A DNA stretch of 64,000 nucleotides from Rhizobium sp. BK602 (lineage in GTDB: Bacteria; Pseudomonadota; Alphaproteobacteria; Rhizobiales; Rhizobiaceae), in the NCBI RefSeq assembly GCF_014195095.1, contig NZ_JACIBC010000012.1, positions 1 through 64,000 of the forward strand, read 5' to 3'. Every line of letters begins with the position of its first letter. Position 1 is the first letter of the stretch. The position numbers were made by a program, and so were the translations under genes. Positions 57,586 through 64,000 of the stretch are shown here, piece after piece. The notes beneath the pieces are model-generated. The model worked only from the letters and a program-made list of their open reading frames with translations. It was not told the origin of the DNA and ran no database searches.

Positions 57586-58353
57586 ATGAAGATCGATCTC
57601 AATTCGGACATGGGCGAAGGTTTCGGCCCCTATCGGCTGTGCGACGACGCTGCCCTCATGGACGTGGTGTCGTCCGCCAATATCGCCTGCGGCTTTCATG
57701 CGGGCGATCCGGACACGATGGCGCGCATGGTGCGGCTGGCGAAGGCAAGGGGCGTCGGCGTCGGCGCCCATCCAGGCCTGCCTGATCGCCTCGGTTTCGG
57801 GCGCCGGGAGATGCCGGTCGAGCCGGACGAGATGCGCCAGCAGGTGCTCTATCAGCTCGGTGCCCTCAAGGCGATCGCCAGGGGAGAAGGCGTGCCCGTC
57901 GCCCATATCAGCTTCCATGCGGCCATGGGCTCGATGATCAGCCGCGATCCGGCGCTGGCGGACCTGATCATGCAGGCGGTCGCCCTCGTTGACGACGGGC
58001 TCATCGTCTATTGCATGCCCGACAGCGAAATCGAGCGGGCCGCGAAACGGTCCGGGCTGCGGACGCTCACCCTCTTTCTCGCCGACAGGGCCTATGATGC
58101 TAGCGGCCAGCTCGTATCGCGCAAATTGCCGAATTCCGTCCTCAAGGATGAGGGCAAGGTGCGGGCGAGGGTGCGACAGTTCCTCGAAAGCGGCACGGTC
58201 ACGACCATCGACGGCCAGACGATCGCCATGCCGGCCCGGTCGATCCTGGTTCACAGCGACACGCCCGGATCTCTTGAACTCGCCCGGATCGTTCGCAGCG
58301 AAATAGAGGCGGCGGGCGCGACGATCGCGCCCGCGCGCGATGTCCTTGCCTGA
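57586..58353 (+). CDS. pxpA: 5-oxoprolinase subunit PxpA (LamB/YcsF family)
   Basis: 255 residues with the invariant opening KIDLNSDMGEGFGPYRLCDD, then SSANIACGFHAGDPDTM, VGAHPGLPDRLGFGRREM, and EVFLADRAYD-type and SRKLPNSVLKD segments. The family uses a TIM-like fold and is the third subunit of PxpABC, which hydrolyses 5-oxo-L-proline (pyroglutamate) to glutamate. Length is standard. The AGGAGG-type site before ATG 57586 is good. It is separate from pxpC by 33 nt and followed by the aminotransferase after 48 nt, so one transcript is likely. Confidence 0.93.
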   Translation: MKIDLNSDMGEGFGPYRLCDDAALMDVVSSANIACGFHAGDPDTMARMVRLAKARGVGVGAHPGLPDRLGFGRREMPVEPDEMRQQVLYQLGALKAIARGEGVPVAHISFHAAMGSMISRDPALADLIMQAVALVDDGLIVYCMPDSEIERAAKRSGLRTLTLFLADRAYDASGQLVSRKLPNSVLKDEGKVRARVRQFLESGTVTTIDGQTIAMPARSILVHSDTPGSLELARIVRSEIEAAGATIAPARDVLA

Positions 58354-58401
58354 ACCGGGACGCAATCCCGCGACCAACCCATCATCGAAAGCACGAAAAC
58401 G

Positions 58402-59604
58402 ATGCCAGCCTTAGCCGACCGTCTCAAGAATGTTTCCATATCCGCTTCTGCCGTCATGACGCAGCGCGCGCGCGACCTTGCCGCCAAAGGGATCAACGTC
58501 ATCTCACTGTCGTCGGGCGAGCCGGATTTCCCGACGCCCGCGCATGCGATCGAGGCGGCCCATGCCGCGGCTCTCGCCGGTGATACCAAATATCCGCCGC
58601 TCGACGGTACGGTGGCCCTGAAGGCGGCGATCGCGCGCAAGTTCAAGCGTGATAACGGCCTGGACTACGATCCCGGCCAGATTCTGGTGTCCGGCGGCGG
58701 CAAGCAGGTCATCTTCAACGCCGTGCTCGCCACCTGCAATCCCGGTGATGAGGTGGTCATCCCGTCTCCGGCCTGGATCAGCTATGCCGATATCGTGCGC
58801 TTTGCCGGCGGTCTGCCGGTCGCGGTCGAGTGCCGGCAGGAAAACGGCTTCAAGCTGAAGGCGGAGGATCTCGAAGCTGCGATCACGCCGCGCACCAAAT
58901 GGCTATTCCTCAATTTTCCGAACAATCCGACCGGTGCCGCCTGCTCGCGCAAGGACATGGCTGACATCGCGCAGGTGATGCTCCGGCATCCCGACGTCTG
59001 GATCATGACCGACGACATCTATGAGCATCTGATCTACGACGATTTCGAATTCTGCACCATCGCCGAGGTGGAGCCGCGGCTTTACGATCGGGTTCTGACC
59101 GTCAACGGCGCCTCGAAGGCCTATGCAATGACCGGCTGGCGCCTGGGCTTCTGCGGCGGGCCGAAGGATCTCATTTCGGCCATCAGCAATGTCAACGGCC
59201 AGAACAGCGGCGGGATCTCGACGATCACGCAGGCTGCCGCCGTCGCGGTTCTGGACGGGCCGCAGGATCTCCTGAAGGAGCGCGCCGCGATCTATCGCAA
59301 GCGTCGCGATTTCGTGCTCGACCGGCTGGCCGGCATCGACGGGCTGACCTGCCACAAGCCCGAAGGCGCCTTCTACATCTTCCCGAGCATCGCCGGCCTT
59401 ATCGGCAGGACCAGCAAGTCCGGCCGCAGGATAGAGAGTGACACGGATTTCGTCCTGGGCCTCGTCGAGGAACAGCATGTGACGACCGTGCAGGGGGCGG
59501 CTTACGGCATGAGCCCGTTCTTGCGGATCTCCTATGCGACGAGCATGGAAAAACTGGCCGAAGGCTGCGACCGTATCGCCGAGTTCTGCCGCGGCTTGAA
59601 ATGA
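58402..59604 (+). CDS. PLP-dependent aminotransferase (class I/II, aspartate-type)
   Basis: 400 residues. Fold type I: ISLSSGEPDFPTPAHAIEAA (N-terminal arm), SGGGKQVIFNAVLATCNPGDE, PSPAWISYADI, FPNNPTGAACS, ILMTDDIYEHLIYD-like Asp-Tyr, the PLP Lys in VNGASKAYAMTGWRLGF (about residue 238), and the substrate Arg near the C-terminus (FLRISYATS). It exchanges amino groups between an amino acid and a 2-oxo acid, probably with glutamate or 2-oxoglutarate as a partner. This suits an operon that yields glutamate from 5-oxoproline. It is convergent with the LysR gene, 19 bp apart. Confidence 0.9.
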   Translation: MPALADRLKNVSISASAVMTQRARDLAAKGINVISLSSGEPDFPTPAHAIEAAHAAALAGDTKYPPLDGTVALKAAIARKFKRDNGLDYDPGQILVSGGGKQVIFNAVLATCNPGDEVVIPSPAWISYADIVRFAGGLPVAVECRQENGFKLKAEDLEAAITPRTKWLFLNFPNNPTGAACSRKDMADIAQVMLRHPDVWIMTDDIYEHLIYDDFEFCTIAEVEPRLYDRVLTVNGASKAYAMTGWRLGFCGGPKDLISAISNVNGQNSGGISTITQAAAVAVLDGPQDLLKERAAIYRKRRDFVLDRLAGIDGLTCHKPEGAFYIFPSIAGLIGRTSKSGRRIESDTDFVLGLVEEQHVTTVQGAAYGMSPFLRISYATSMEKLAEGCDRIAEFCRGLK

Positions 59605-59623
59605 TCCATGGGCGGCCGGGCGG

Positions 59624-60526
59624 CTATTTGAGCCGTTCGGCCAGTTCCTTGAGGATGTCCTGCACGGCGGCGGCCGGCTCCGAGAGCGATGCGTGCTCGG
59701 AGACACATAGCGACAGCGTCTCCTCGATCTTCGGCGTCAGGCTGCGGCGGATGGTCGGGCCGTCGCCCTCGGAAATGATGCGGTCTGCCACCGCCTTGGG
59801 CATGATCGTCGCGCCGAGGCCGGAATTGACCGCTCGCGCCAGCGTGCGGATGACCTCGACCTCGCCGATCACGGTCAGGTTGGCGCGGCTCCGCGCGAAG
59901 GCGGTCTCCACCGCGCGCCGTACGAAGTTGTAGGATGGCGGCAGCAGCAGGGGCAGGGATTCGAGCGCGGAGATCGGAAGCGGCGCATCGCCGGCCTCGA
60001 TCCCGAATTTCTCATGCGCGACGAGATAGAAATCCTCCCGCAGCAGAGGCGAGAAGCGCAGGCCTTTCATCGGGCCGGCGCCATGGATCAGCGCGATTTC
60101 CAGCCGGTTGTTCATCAGCATCTGGCTGTAGGTCTGGCCGACGCTTTCGGTCAGGTGCAGCACGATGCCGGGATAGCGGCGCCGCGTCTCCGCCAGAAGT
60201 TCGTAGGAGAGCGTCGCCGCGCTGCTGAAGGGGGTGAGGCCGACGGAAACGCGGCCTGCCAGATACTTGCCCGCGGCCGTGACATCGGCATGCGCCTGTT
60301 CCATCTGCCGCAGGATGATCTGCGCGTGCCGATAGACCTCCGCGCCGGCATCGGTCATGACCACGCCCTGCTGGCTGCGGATCAGAAGCTTGGTGCCGAA
60401 ATGCTCCTCGAGCGCGGCAAGCTGCTGGCTGAGCGCCGGCTGCGCGATATGAAGAATGTCGGCAGCTCTTGTGATGCTGCCTGTATCGACGATCACGACG
60501 AAGGATTTGAAACGCCTGGTATCCAT
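59624..60526 (-). CDS. LysR family transcriptional regulator (Nac/Cbl-like)
   Basis: 300 residues. The winged helix-turn-helix spans about 1-60 (FVVIVDTGSITRAADILHIAQPALSQQLAALEEHFG). The effector-binding domain is at about 90-295 (GRVSVGLTPFSSAATLSYELL, PLLLPPSYNFVRRAVE, VNSGLGATIMPKAVAD). Look-alikes include Nac-type nitrogen regulators. It is divergent from the SDR-ABC transporter operon, with 282 bp between and two dyads in it, and convergent with the PxpABC-aminotransferase operon. It likely controls the transporter operon and perhaps both. The inducer may be the transported amino acid or amide; this is inference. Confidence 0.88.
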   Translation of the reverse strand: MDTRRFKSFVVIVDTGSITRAADILHIAQPALSQQLAALEEHFGTKLLIRSQQGVVMTDAGAEVYRHAQIILRQMEQAHADVTAAGKYLAGRVSVGLTPFSSAATLSYELLAETRRRYPGIVLHLTESVGQTYSQMLMNNRLEIALIHGAGPMKGLRFSPLLREDFYLVAHEKFGIEAGDAPLPISALESLPLLLPPSYNFVRRAVETAFARSRANLTVIGEVEVIRTLARAVNSGLGATIMPKAVADRIISEGDGPTIRRSLTPKIEETLSLCVSEHASLSEPAAAVQDILKELAERLK

Positions 60527-60723
60527 TCGAGTTTAACGCTCACCTCCGCGGCCGACCGCCGCATGTCTCATCTGACTGTTAGCCTGCCATGCGCCGCCCC
60601 CAAAGCACTTTTTTGGATGGAAAAGAGGGCGCCAAGTCGATCGCGGGTCGGTCGCGGGCATGCAAAGCATGGGGATTTCCTGAATGAAATCAAAGCGCTG
60701 TCATGACGGAACAGACCTCATAA

Positions 60724-60759
60724 GATAGGCTTATCCCTCCAAAGATAATCGGAATTATC
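60724..60759. promoter_or_regulatory. Two GATA/TATC dyads, putative LysR-type operator
   Basis: GATA-GGCT-TATC (60724-60735) and GATAAT-CGGA-ATTATC (60744-60759) begin 20 bp apart, so the two dyads face the same side of the helix. They lie between the divergent lysR and SDR genes, 50-85 bp before the SDR start. The T-N11-A core expected of LysR sites fits the second dyad. Confidence 0.45.
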
Positions 60760-60808
60760 GCGCGATGGAAAGCTCGGCTAAGGTTCCGGAAACATAAGGG
60801 AACAGGTG

Positions 60809-61567
60809 ATGCCATTTTCTGACTATAAGGCCGCGCTGGTGACCGGCGCCTCTTCAGGAATCGGAGCAGCGATCGTCGAGCGCCTGTGCGCCGAGGGGCT
60901 GGAGGTCCATGCCATCGCCCGCAGCGCCGAGCCCTTGCGCAGGCTCGCGGAGCGCACCGGCTGCATCGCCCATGTGATCGACGTCACCGACCGCGAAGCC
61001 CTTCGCGATCTGACCGGGCGCATCCCGTTCGACATTCTCGTCAACAATGCCGGCGTCGACCGTCCCAAGAAATTTCTCGACGCCGACGAAGGCGACATCG
61101 ATCTCCTGGTCGACGTCAATCTGCGCGCGGTCCTGCATCTTTGCCGCATGGTGGTGCCGGGCATGGTGGCGCGCGATTGCGGGCATGTCATCAACATCTC
61201 CTCGATCGCCGGGGCTTATAATTTCGGTGGCAATTCCTCCTATCATGCGACGAAGGCCGGCATCAGCATGCTGTCGAACCAGCTTCGCCTCGATGCCTTC
61301 GGCAAGCGGGTACGCGTGACGGAGATCTGCCCCGGCCGCGTTGCCACCGATATCTTCGCGCATGTGCATGGTGACAGCCCCGAGGTGCGCGAGCGCTTCA
61401 TCGACGGCTTCGAACTGCCCGAGGCAAAAGATATCGCCGATGCCATCGCCTTTGCGATTGCCGCGCCCGTCGCCGTCAACATCGGTCACATGGAAATCAC
61501 GCCGACGCTTCAGGTGATGGGAGGCTTGCAGACCGCAAAGCCCCAGACCCCGAAGCGTGGGGAGTGA
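60809..61567 (+). CDS. Short-chain dehydrogenase/reductase (SDR)
   Basis: 252 residues from ATG 60809, with AAGGGA (60796-60801) before it; a GTG one codon upstream is possible. Classical SDR: ALVTGASSGIGAAIVERL (NAD(P) site), VNNAGVDRPKKF, HVINISSIAGAY (Ser), YHATKAGIS (Tyr-Lys) and EICPGRVATDIF. The family oxidises or reduces many small alcohols, ketones or hydroxy acids; the substrate is not predictable. It is the first gene of the ABC transporter operon, so it probably acts on the imported compound or a product. The next start lies 4 nt after its stop. Confidence 0.88.
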   Translation: MPFSDYKAALVTGASSGIGAAIVERLCAEGLEVHAIARSAEPLRRLAERTGCIAHVIDVTDREALRDLTGRIPFDILVNNAGVDRPKKFLDADEGDIDLLVDVNLRAVLHLCRMVVPGMVARDCGHVINISSIAGAYNFGGNSSYHATKAGISMLSNQLRLDAFGKRVRVTEICPGRVATDIFAHVHGDSPEVRERFIDGFELPEAKDIADAIAFAIAAPVAVNIGHMEITPTLQVMGGLQTAKPQTPKRGE

Positions 61568-61571
61568 GGGC

Positions 61572-62279
61572 GTGGGCAAGTTCGATCTTTCCGCGATCCT
61601 CGGCAATCCCGACTACATGGCGATGCTGCTGCACGGCATCGAGATGACCTTCGTGGTGGCGATCGGCTCATGGCTGCTGGCGATGAGCCTCGCCATGCTG
61701 CTTCTCGGGCTGCGATATGCGCCGGGACGGATCGGCAATGCTTTCGTTGCCGCCTATGTCTCCTATCACCGCAACGTGCCGACGCTGGTGCAGCTGATGC
61801 TCTGGTATTTCGGCATCTTCACGCTGATGCCGGATTGGCTCACCCAATGGCTGAACGACCACAATGCCGAGGCGATTTTCGCGATCATCGGGCTTGGCCT
61901 GTGCCAGGCAGCCTATTTCAGCGAAGACCTTCGCTCCGGCCTACGCTCGGTAAGCCCGGGGCAAATGGAGGCGGCGCGCGCGCTCGGCCATGGCTATATT
62001 TCCGCCATGCGTTTCGTGATGATCCCGCAAGGGGTCCGCAATGCGCTGCCGGCACTGATCAACCATAGCGTCTCCCTGTTCAAGAACAGCAGCCTTGCCG
62101 TCGCCATCGGCGTTGCGGAACTGACCTATGCCGTCAAGGAAGTCGAAAACCTAAGCTTCCTGACCTTCGAAACCTATCTGCTGGCGACGGTCCTCTATCT
62201 GACCTTCTCGTTGCTGATCATGGCCGCCGGAGCCTTCGTCACCTGGCGCGCCGATCCGTTGAGGAGTGTGCGGGCATGA
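61572..62279 (+). CDS. Polar amino-acid ABC transporter permease 1
   Basis: 235 residues from GTG 61572, with GGAG 7 nt upstream. About five hydrophobic segments with the HisMQ-family signature: LLLGLRYAPGRIGNAFVAAYVSYHR-like loop and then the EAA motif RSVSPGQMEAARALGHGYISAMRFVMIPQGVRNALP, which contacts the ATPase. The partner permease overlaps by 4 nt. Such importers take up polar amino acids such as glutamate, glutamine or arginine. Here the neighbouring PxpABC operon suggests a cyclic or acidic amino-acid-like ligand (not proven). Length is typical. Confidence 0.88.
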   Translation: MGKFDLSAILGNPDYMAMLLHGIEMTFVVAIGSWLLAMSLAMLLLGLRYAPGRIGNAFVAAYVSYHRNVPTLVQLMLWYFGIFTLMPDWLTQWLNDHNAEAIFAIIGLGLCQAAYFSEDLRSGLRSVSPGQMEAARALGHGYISAMRFVMIPQGVRNALPALINHSVSLFKNSSLAVAIGVAELTYAVKEVENLSFLTFETYLLATVLYLTFSLLIMAAGAFVTWRADPLRSVRA

Positions 62280-63034
62280 TCGGCGACATCATCAAGATCA
62301 TCCATGATTACTGGCTGCTGCTGCTCGTCGGCCAATATCCGAACGGCCCGCTCGGCGGTCTTGCGGCGACGCTGATCCTCTCGGTTCTGGCGATCCTCTT
62401 CGCCTTTCCAGTCAGCATCCTTCTCGCCCTTGCCCGGCTCTCGAAATCGCCGTTTCTGCGCTGGCCGGTGACGGCGCTCGTCTACTTCACGCGCGGCGTG
62501 CCGCTCTTGATGCTGGTGCTCTGGGGCTATTTCCTGGTGCCGCTGCTGACGGGTGCCGACGTGCCGAGCTTCATCACCATGCTTGTGACCTTGGTCGTCT
62601 ATCAGGGCGCGTTCCTGAGCGAAGTGGTGCGCGGCGGCATCGTCGCCCTCGGCCACGGCCAGATGGAGGCGGCGCGCGCACTCGGCCACAGCTATCTCGG
62701 GGCGATGCGCTATGTGATCCTGCCGCAGGCGCTCTATAACGTCATTCCGAGCATCCTGTCGGTACTGGTCTCGACCATCAAGGACACGACGCTCGGCTAT
62801 GTGATCAACGTGCCGGATCTCACCTTCGCGGCCAATCAGATCAATAACCAGCTTCTGACCCAGCCGTTCCAGGTCTTCTTCATTCTGGCGGCCGTCTACT
62901 ACGTGATCTGCTGGAGCCTCACCCGCGTGGCGACGCTCCTGGAACGCCGGATCGCCCGCAAGCGCGCCGGCACCGCCGCCCAGCCTCGCACCAAAGCCCT
63001 TCCACTCGAAGCCGTGACGGATCAGCCGCTATGA
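62276..63034 (+). CDS. Polar amino-acid ABC transporter permease 2
   Basis: 252 residues, about five or six hydrophobic segments. The HisMQ-type ATPase contact is GGIVALGHGQMEAARALGHSYLGAMRYVILPQALYNVIP. It also has YFTRGVPLLMLVLWGYFLV, a common family segment. The two permeases form the heterodimeric channel of the importer. The start overlaps the previous stop (ATGA), and the next gene overlaps this one by 4 nt, so the three are translated as a set. The C-terminal 20 residues are charged and extra. Confidence 0.88.
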   Translation: MIGDIIKIIHDYWLLLLVGQYPNGPLGGLAATLILSVLAILFAFPVSILLALARLSKSPFLRWPVTALVYFTRGVPLLMLVLWGYFLVPLLTGADVPSFITMLVTLVVYQGAFLSEVVRGGIVALGHGQMEAARALGHSYLGAMRYVILPQALYNVIPSILSVLVSTIKDTTLGYVINVPDLTFAANQINNQLLTQPFQVFFILAAVYYVICWSLTRVATLLERRIARKRAGTAAQPRTKALPLEAVTDQPL

Positions 63035-63795
63035 ATGCCTCCGTATCCTCCCAGACCCCGCCGATGATCAAGCTCAGCGATGTGCGCAAATCCTACGGCC
63101 ATTTCGAAGTCCTCAAGGGGATCGACGCCGAGGTGGCCCGCGGCGAGGTGGTCGTCATCTGCGGCCCGTCCGGTTCCGGAAAATCGACGCTCATCCGCAC
63201 GGTGAACCGGCTTGAGGAAATCGCCAGCGGCTCGATCACCTGCGAGGGCAACGACATCCACGGGACGATGCCGGCAAAGGAATTGAACCGCCTGCGCAGC
63301 CGCATCGGCTTCGTATTCCAGAGCTTCAACCTGTTTCCGCATCTGTCGGTCCTCGACAACATCGCCATGTCGCCGATCCGGGTGAAGGGTGTGGCGCGCG
63401 CCGTCGCCAACGACAAGGCGATGCGGCTTCTCGACAGGGTGGGTCTCGCCGACAAGGCCGGTTCCTATCCCGGCCAGCTTTCCGGCGGCCAGCAGCAGCG
63501 CGTCGCGATCGCGCGGGCGCTGGCGATGGAGCCGCCGGTGATGCTGTTCGACGAGCCGACGAGCGCGCTCGATCCGGAAATGGTCGGCGAGGTGCTCGCC
63601 GTCATGAAGAGCCTTGCCGCCGACGGCATGACGATGATGTGCGTTACCCACGAGATGGGATTCGCCCGCGATGTCGCCGACCGCGTCTGGTTCATCGATG
63701 ACGGGCAGATCATCGAAACCGCCACGCCCGAAGCATTCTTCTCCAACCCGCAGCATGCCCGCGCCAAGCGCTTCCTCGCCGACCTGCGGCATTGA
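63031..63795 (+). CDS. Polar amino-acid ABC transporter ATP-binding protein
   Basis: 254 residues. Walker A GPSGSGKSTL (about residues 44-53), Q-loop VFQSFNLFPHLSVLDN, signature LSGGQQQRVAIARAL, Walker B VMLFDEPTSALDPE, H-loop CVTHEMGFARDVADRV. These are the marks of the GlnQ/HisP subfamily. The N-terminal 12 residues are a polar extension. It drives import through the two permeases encoded just upstream. The binding-protein gene follows after 31 nt. This is the classical order of a polar amino-acid importer. Confidence 0.94.
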   Translation: MNASVSSQTPPMIKLSDVRKSYGHFEVLKGIDAEVARGEVVVICGPSGSGKSTLIRTVNRLEEIASGSITCEGNDIHGTMPAKELNRLRSRIGFVFQSFNLFPHLSVLDNIAMSPIRVKGVARAVANDKAMRLLDRVGLADKAGSYPGQLSGGQQQRVAIARALAMEPPVMLFDEPTSALDPEMVGEVLAVMKSLAADGMTMMCVTHEMGFARDVADRVWFIDDGQIIETATPEAFFSNPQHARAKRFLADLRH

Positions 63796-63826
63796 TTTTG
63801 TCGTCCAACCCACAGGAGACTTTGCA

Positions 63827-64000
63827 ATGAACATGAAGTCATGGACCCTCAGCCTCGCGCTCGCAGTGACAGCGATGGCCGGGTCGGCGCATGCGGATCA
63901 GTTGGCCGACATCATGGCGGCCAAGGTGATCCGCTGTGGAACCTTTGCCGATGTGCCGCCCTTTGCCTCTCCGGACCCGAAGACGCGTGAAATGGTCGGT
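63827..64000 (+). CDS. Amino-acid ABC transporter substrate-binding protein, truncated by window end
   Basis: Only the first 58 codons are present. ATG 63827 (a second ATG two codons later) follows an AGGAGAC site. Residues 1-24 are a signal peptide (LSLALAVTAMAGSAHA). The mature start DQLADIMAAKVIRCGTFADVPPF matches the first strand of family 3 solute-binding proteins (PBPb domain). It gives specificity to the importer encoded just before it. The rest of the gene, and so the ligand type, lies beyond the window. Confidence 0.88.
   Translation, partial: MNMKSWTLSLALAVTAMAGSAHADQLADIMAAKVIRCGTFADVPPFASPDPKTREMVG

Noticed and set aside
1..64000. tRNA, rRNA, CRISPR arrays, transposases, phage genes
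   Set aside because: None seen on either strand by eye; no regularly spaced repeats beyond the regulatory arrays and two RIME-like elements.

Overview
The window looks like a chromosome or chromid segment of a GC-rich alphaproteobacterium of the Rhizobiales, most likely Rhizobiaceae. Pointers are a BA14K-family protein, two DUF995 proteins, a UDP-xylose/UDP-arabinose type sugar-nucleotide cluster like the one studied in Sinorhizobium meliloti, and two palindromic intergenic elements of the kind common in Rhizobium. No rRNA, tRNA, CRISPR array, phage gene or insertion sequence was seen. All reading was by eye, so homology statements are family recognition, not search results.

Layout. 1-9.4 kb: the broken end of a folD gene, two unknown envelope proteins, a sugar isomerase with a LacI regulator, a secreted hydrolase, a PadR/DUF1700/DUF2807 operon, a BA14K protein, an orphan LivH-like permease and a DUF3313 lipoprotein. 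9.4-19 kb: a CpxA/CpxR-like two-component system, divergent from an RND efflux operon, then a patatin lipoprotein and a Na+/H+ antiporter. Three arrays of four GTAAA-type half sites with identical 10-11-10 spacing (6995, 9331, 11477) probably define a local CpxR-type regulon. 19-34 kb: a TPR-GGDEF protein, two paralogous AraC regulators, and between them a seven-gene operon (UDP-xylose synthase, 4-epimerase, processive glycosyltransferase, UDP-glucose dehydrogenase, two DUF995 proteins, a GH26-like glycosidase) that should make and trim a pentose- or hexuronate-containing polysaccharide.

34.7-41.4 kb: the most unusual region. A GGDEF-EAL protein is followed by a tightly coupled partner-switching module: a GHKL-like protein with a degraded N-box, a STAS domain fused to an SAM-dependent methyltransferase, a membrane PP2C phosphatase, a second GHKL-like protein with an intact N-box, and a stand-alone STAS protein. 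41.7-48.3 kb: an iron-siderophore system (FecI-like sigma factor, FecR, TonB receptor with signalling domain, MFS transporter, siderophore-interacting reductase). 48.3-53 kb: a Csu-type chaperone-usher pilus operon whose usher start is overlapped by a repeat element. 53.5-64 kb: a biotin-dependent PxpABC (5-oxoprolinase-like) operon with an aminotransferase, a LysR regulator, an SDR enzyme and a polar amino-acid ABC transporter cut by the window end.

Working together: the centre of the window (19-41 kb) reads as a surface-polysaccharide and c-di-GMP/partner-switch signalling block. The left part is envelope stress and efflux. The right part is nutrient acquisition (iron, a cyclic amide or amino acid) plus a surface pilus.
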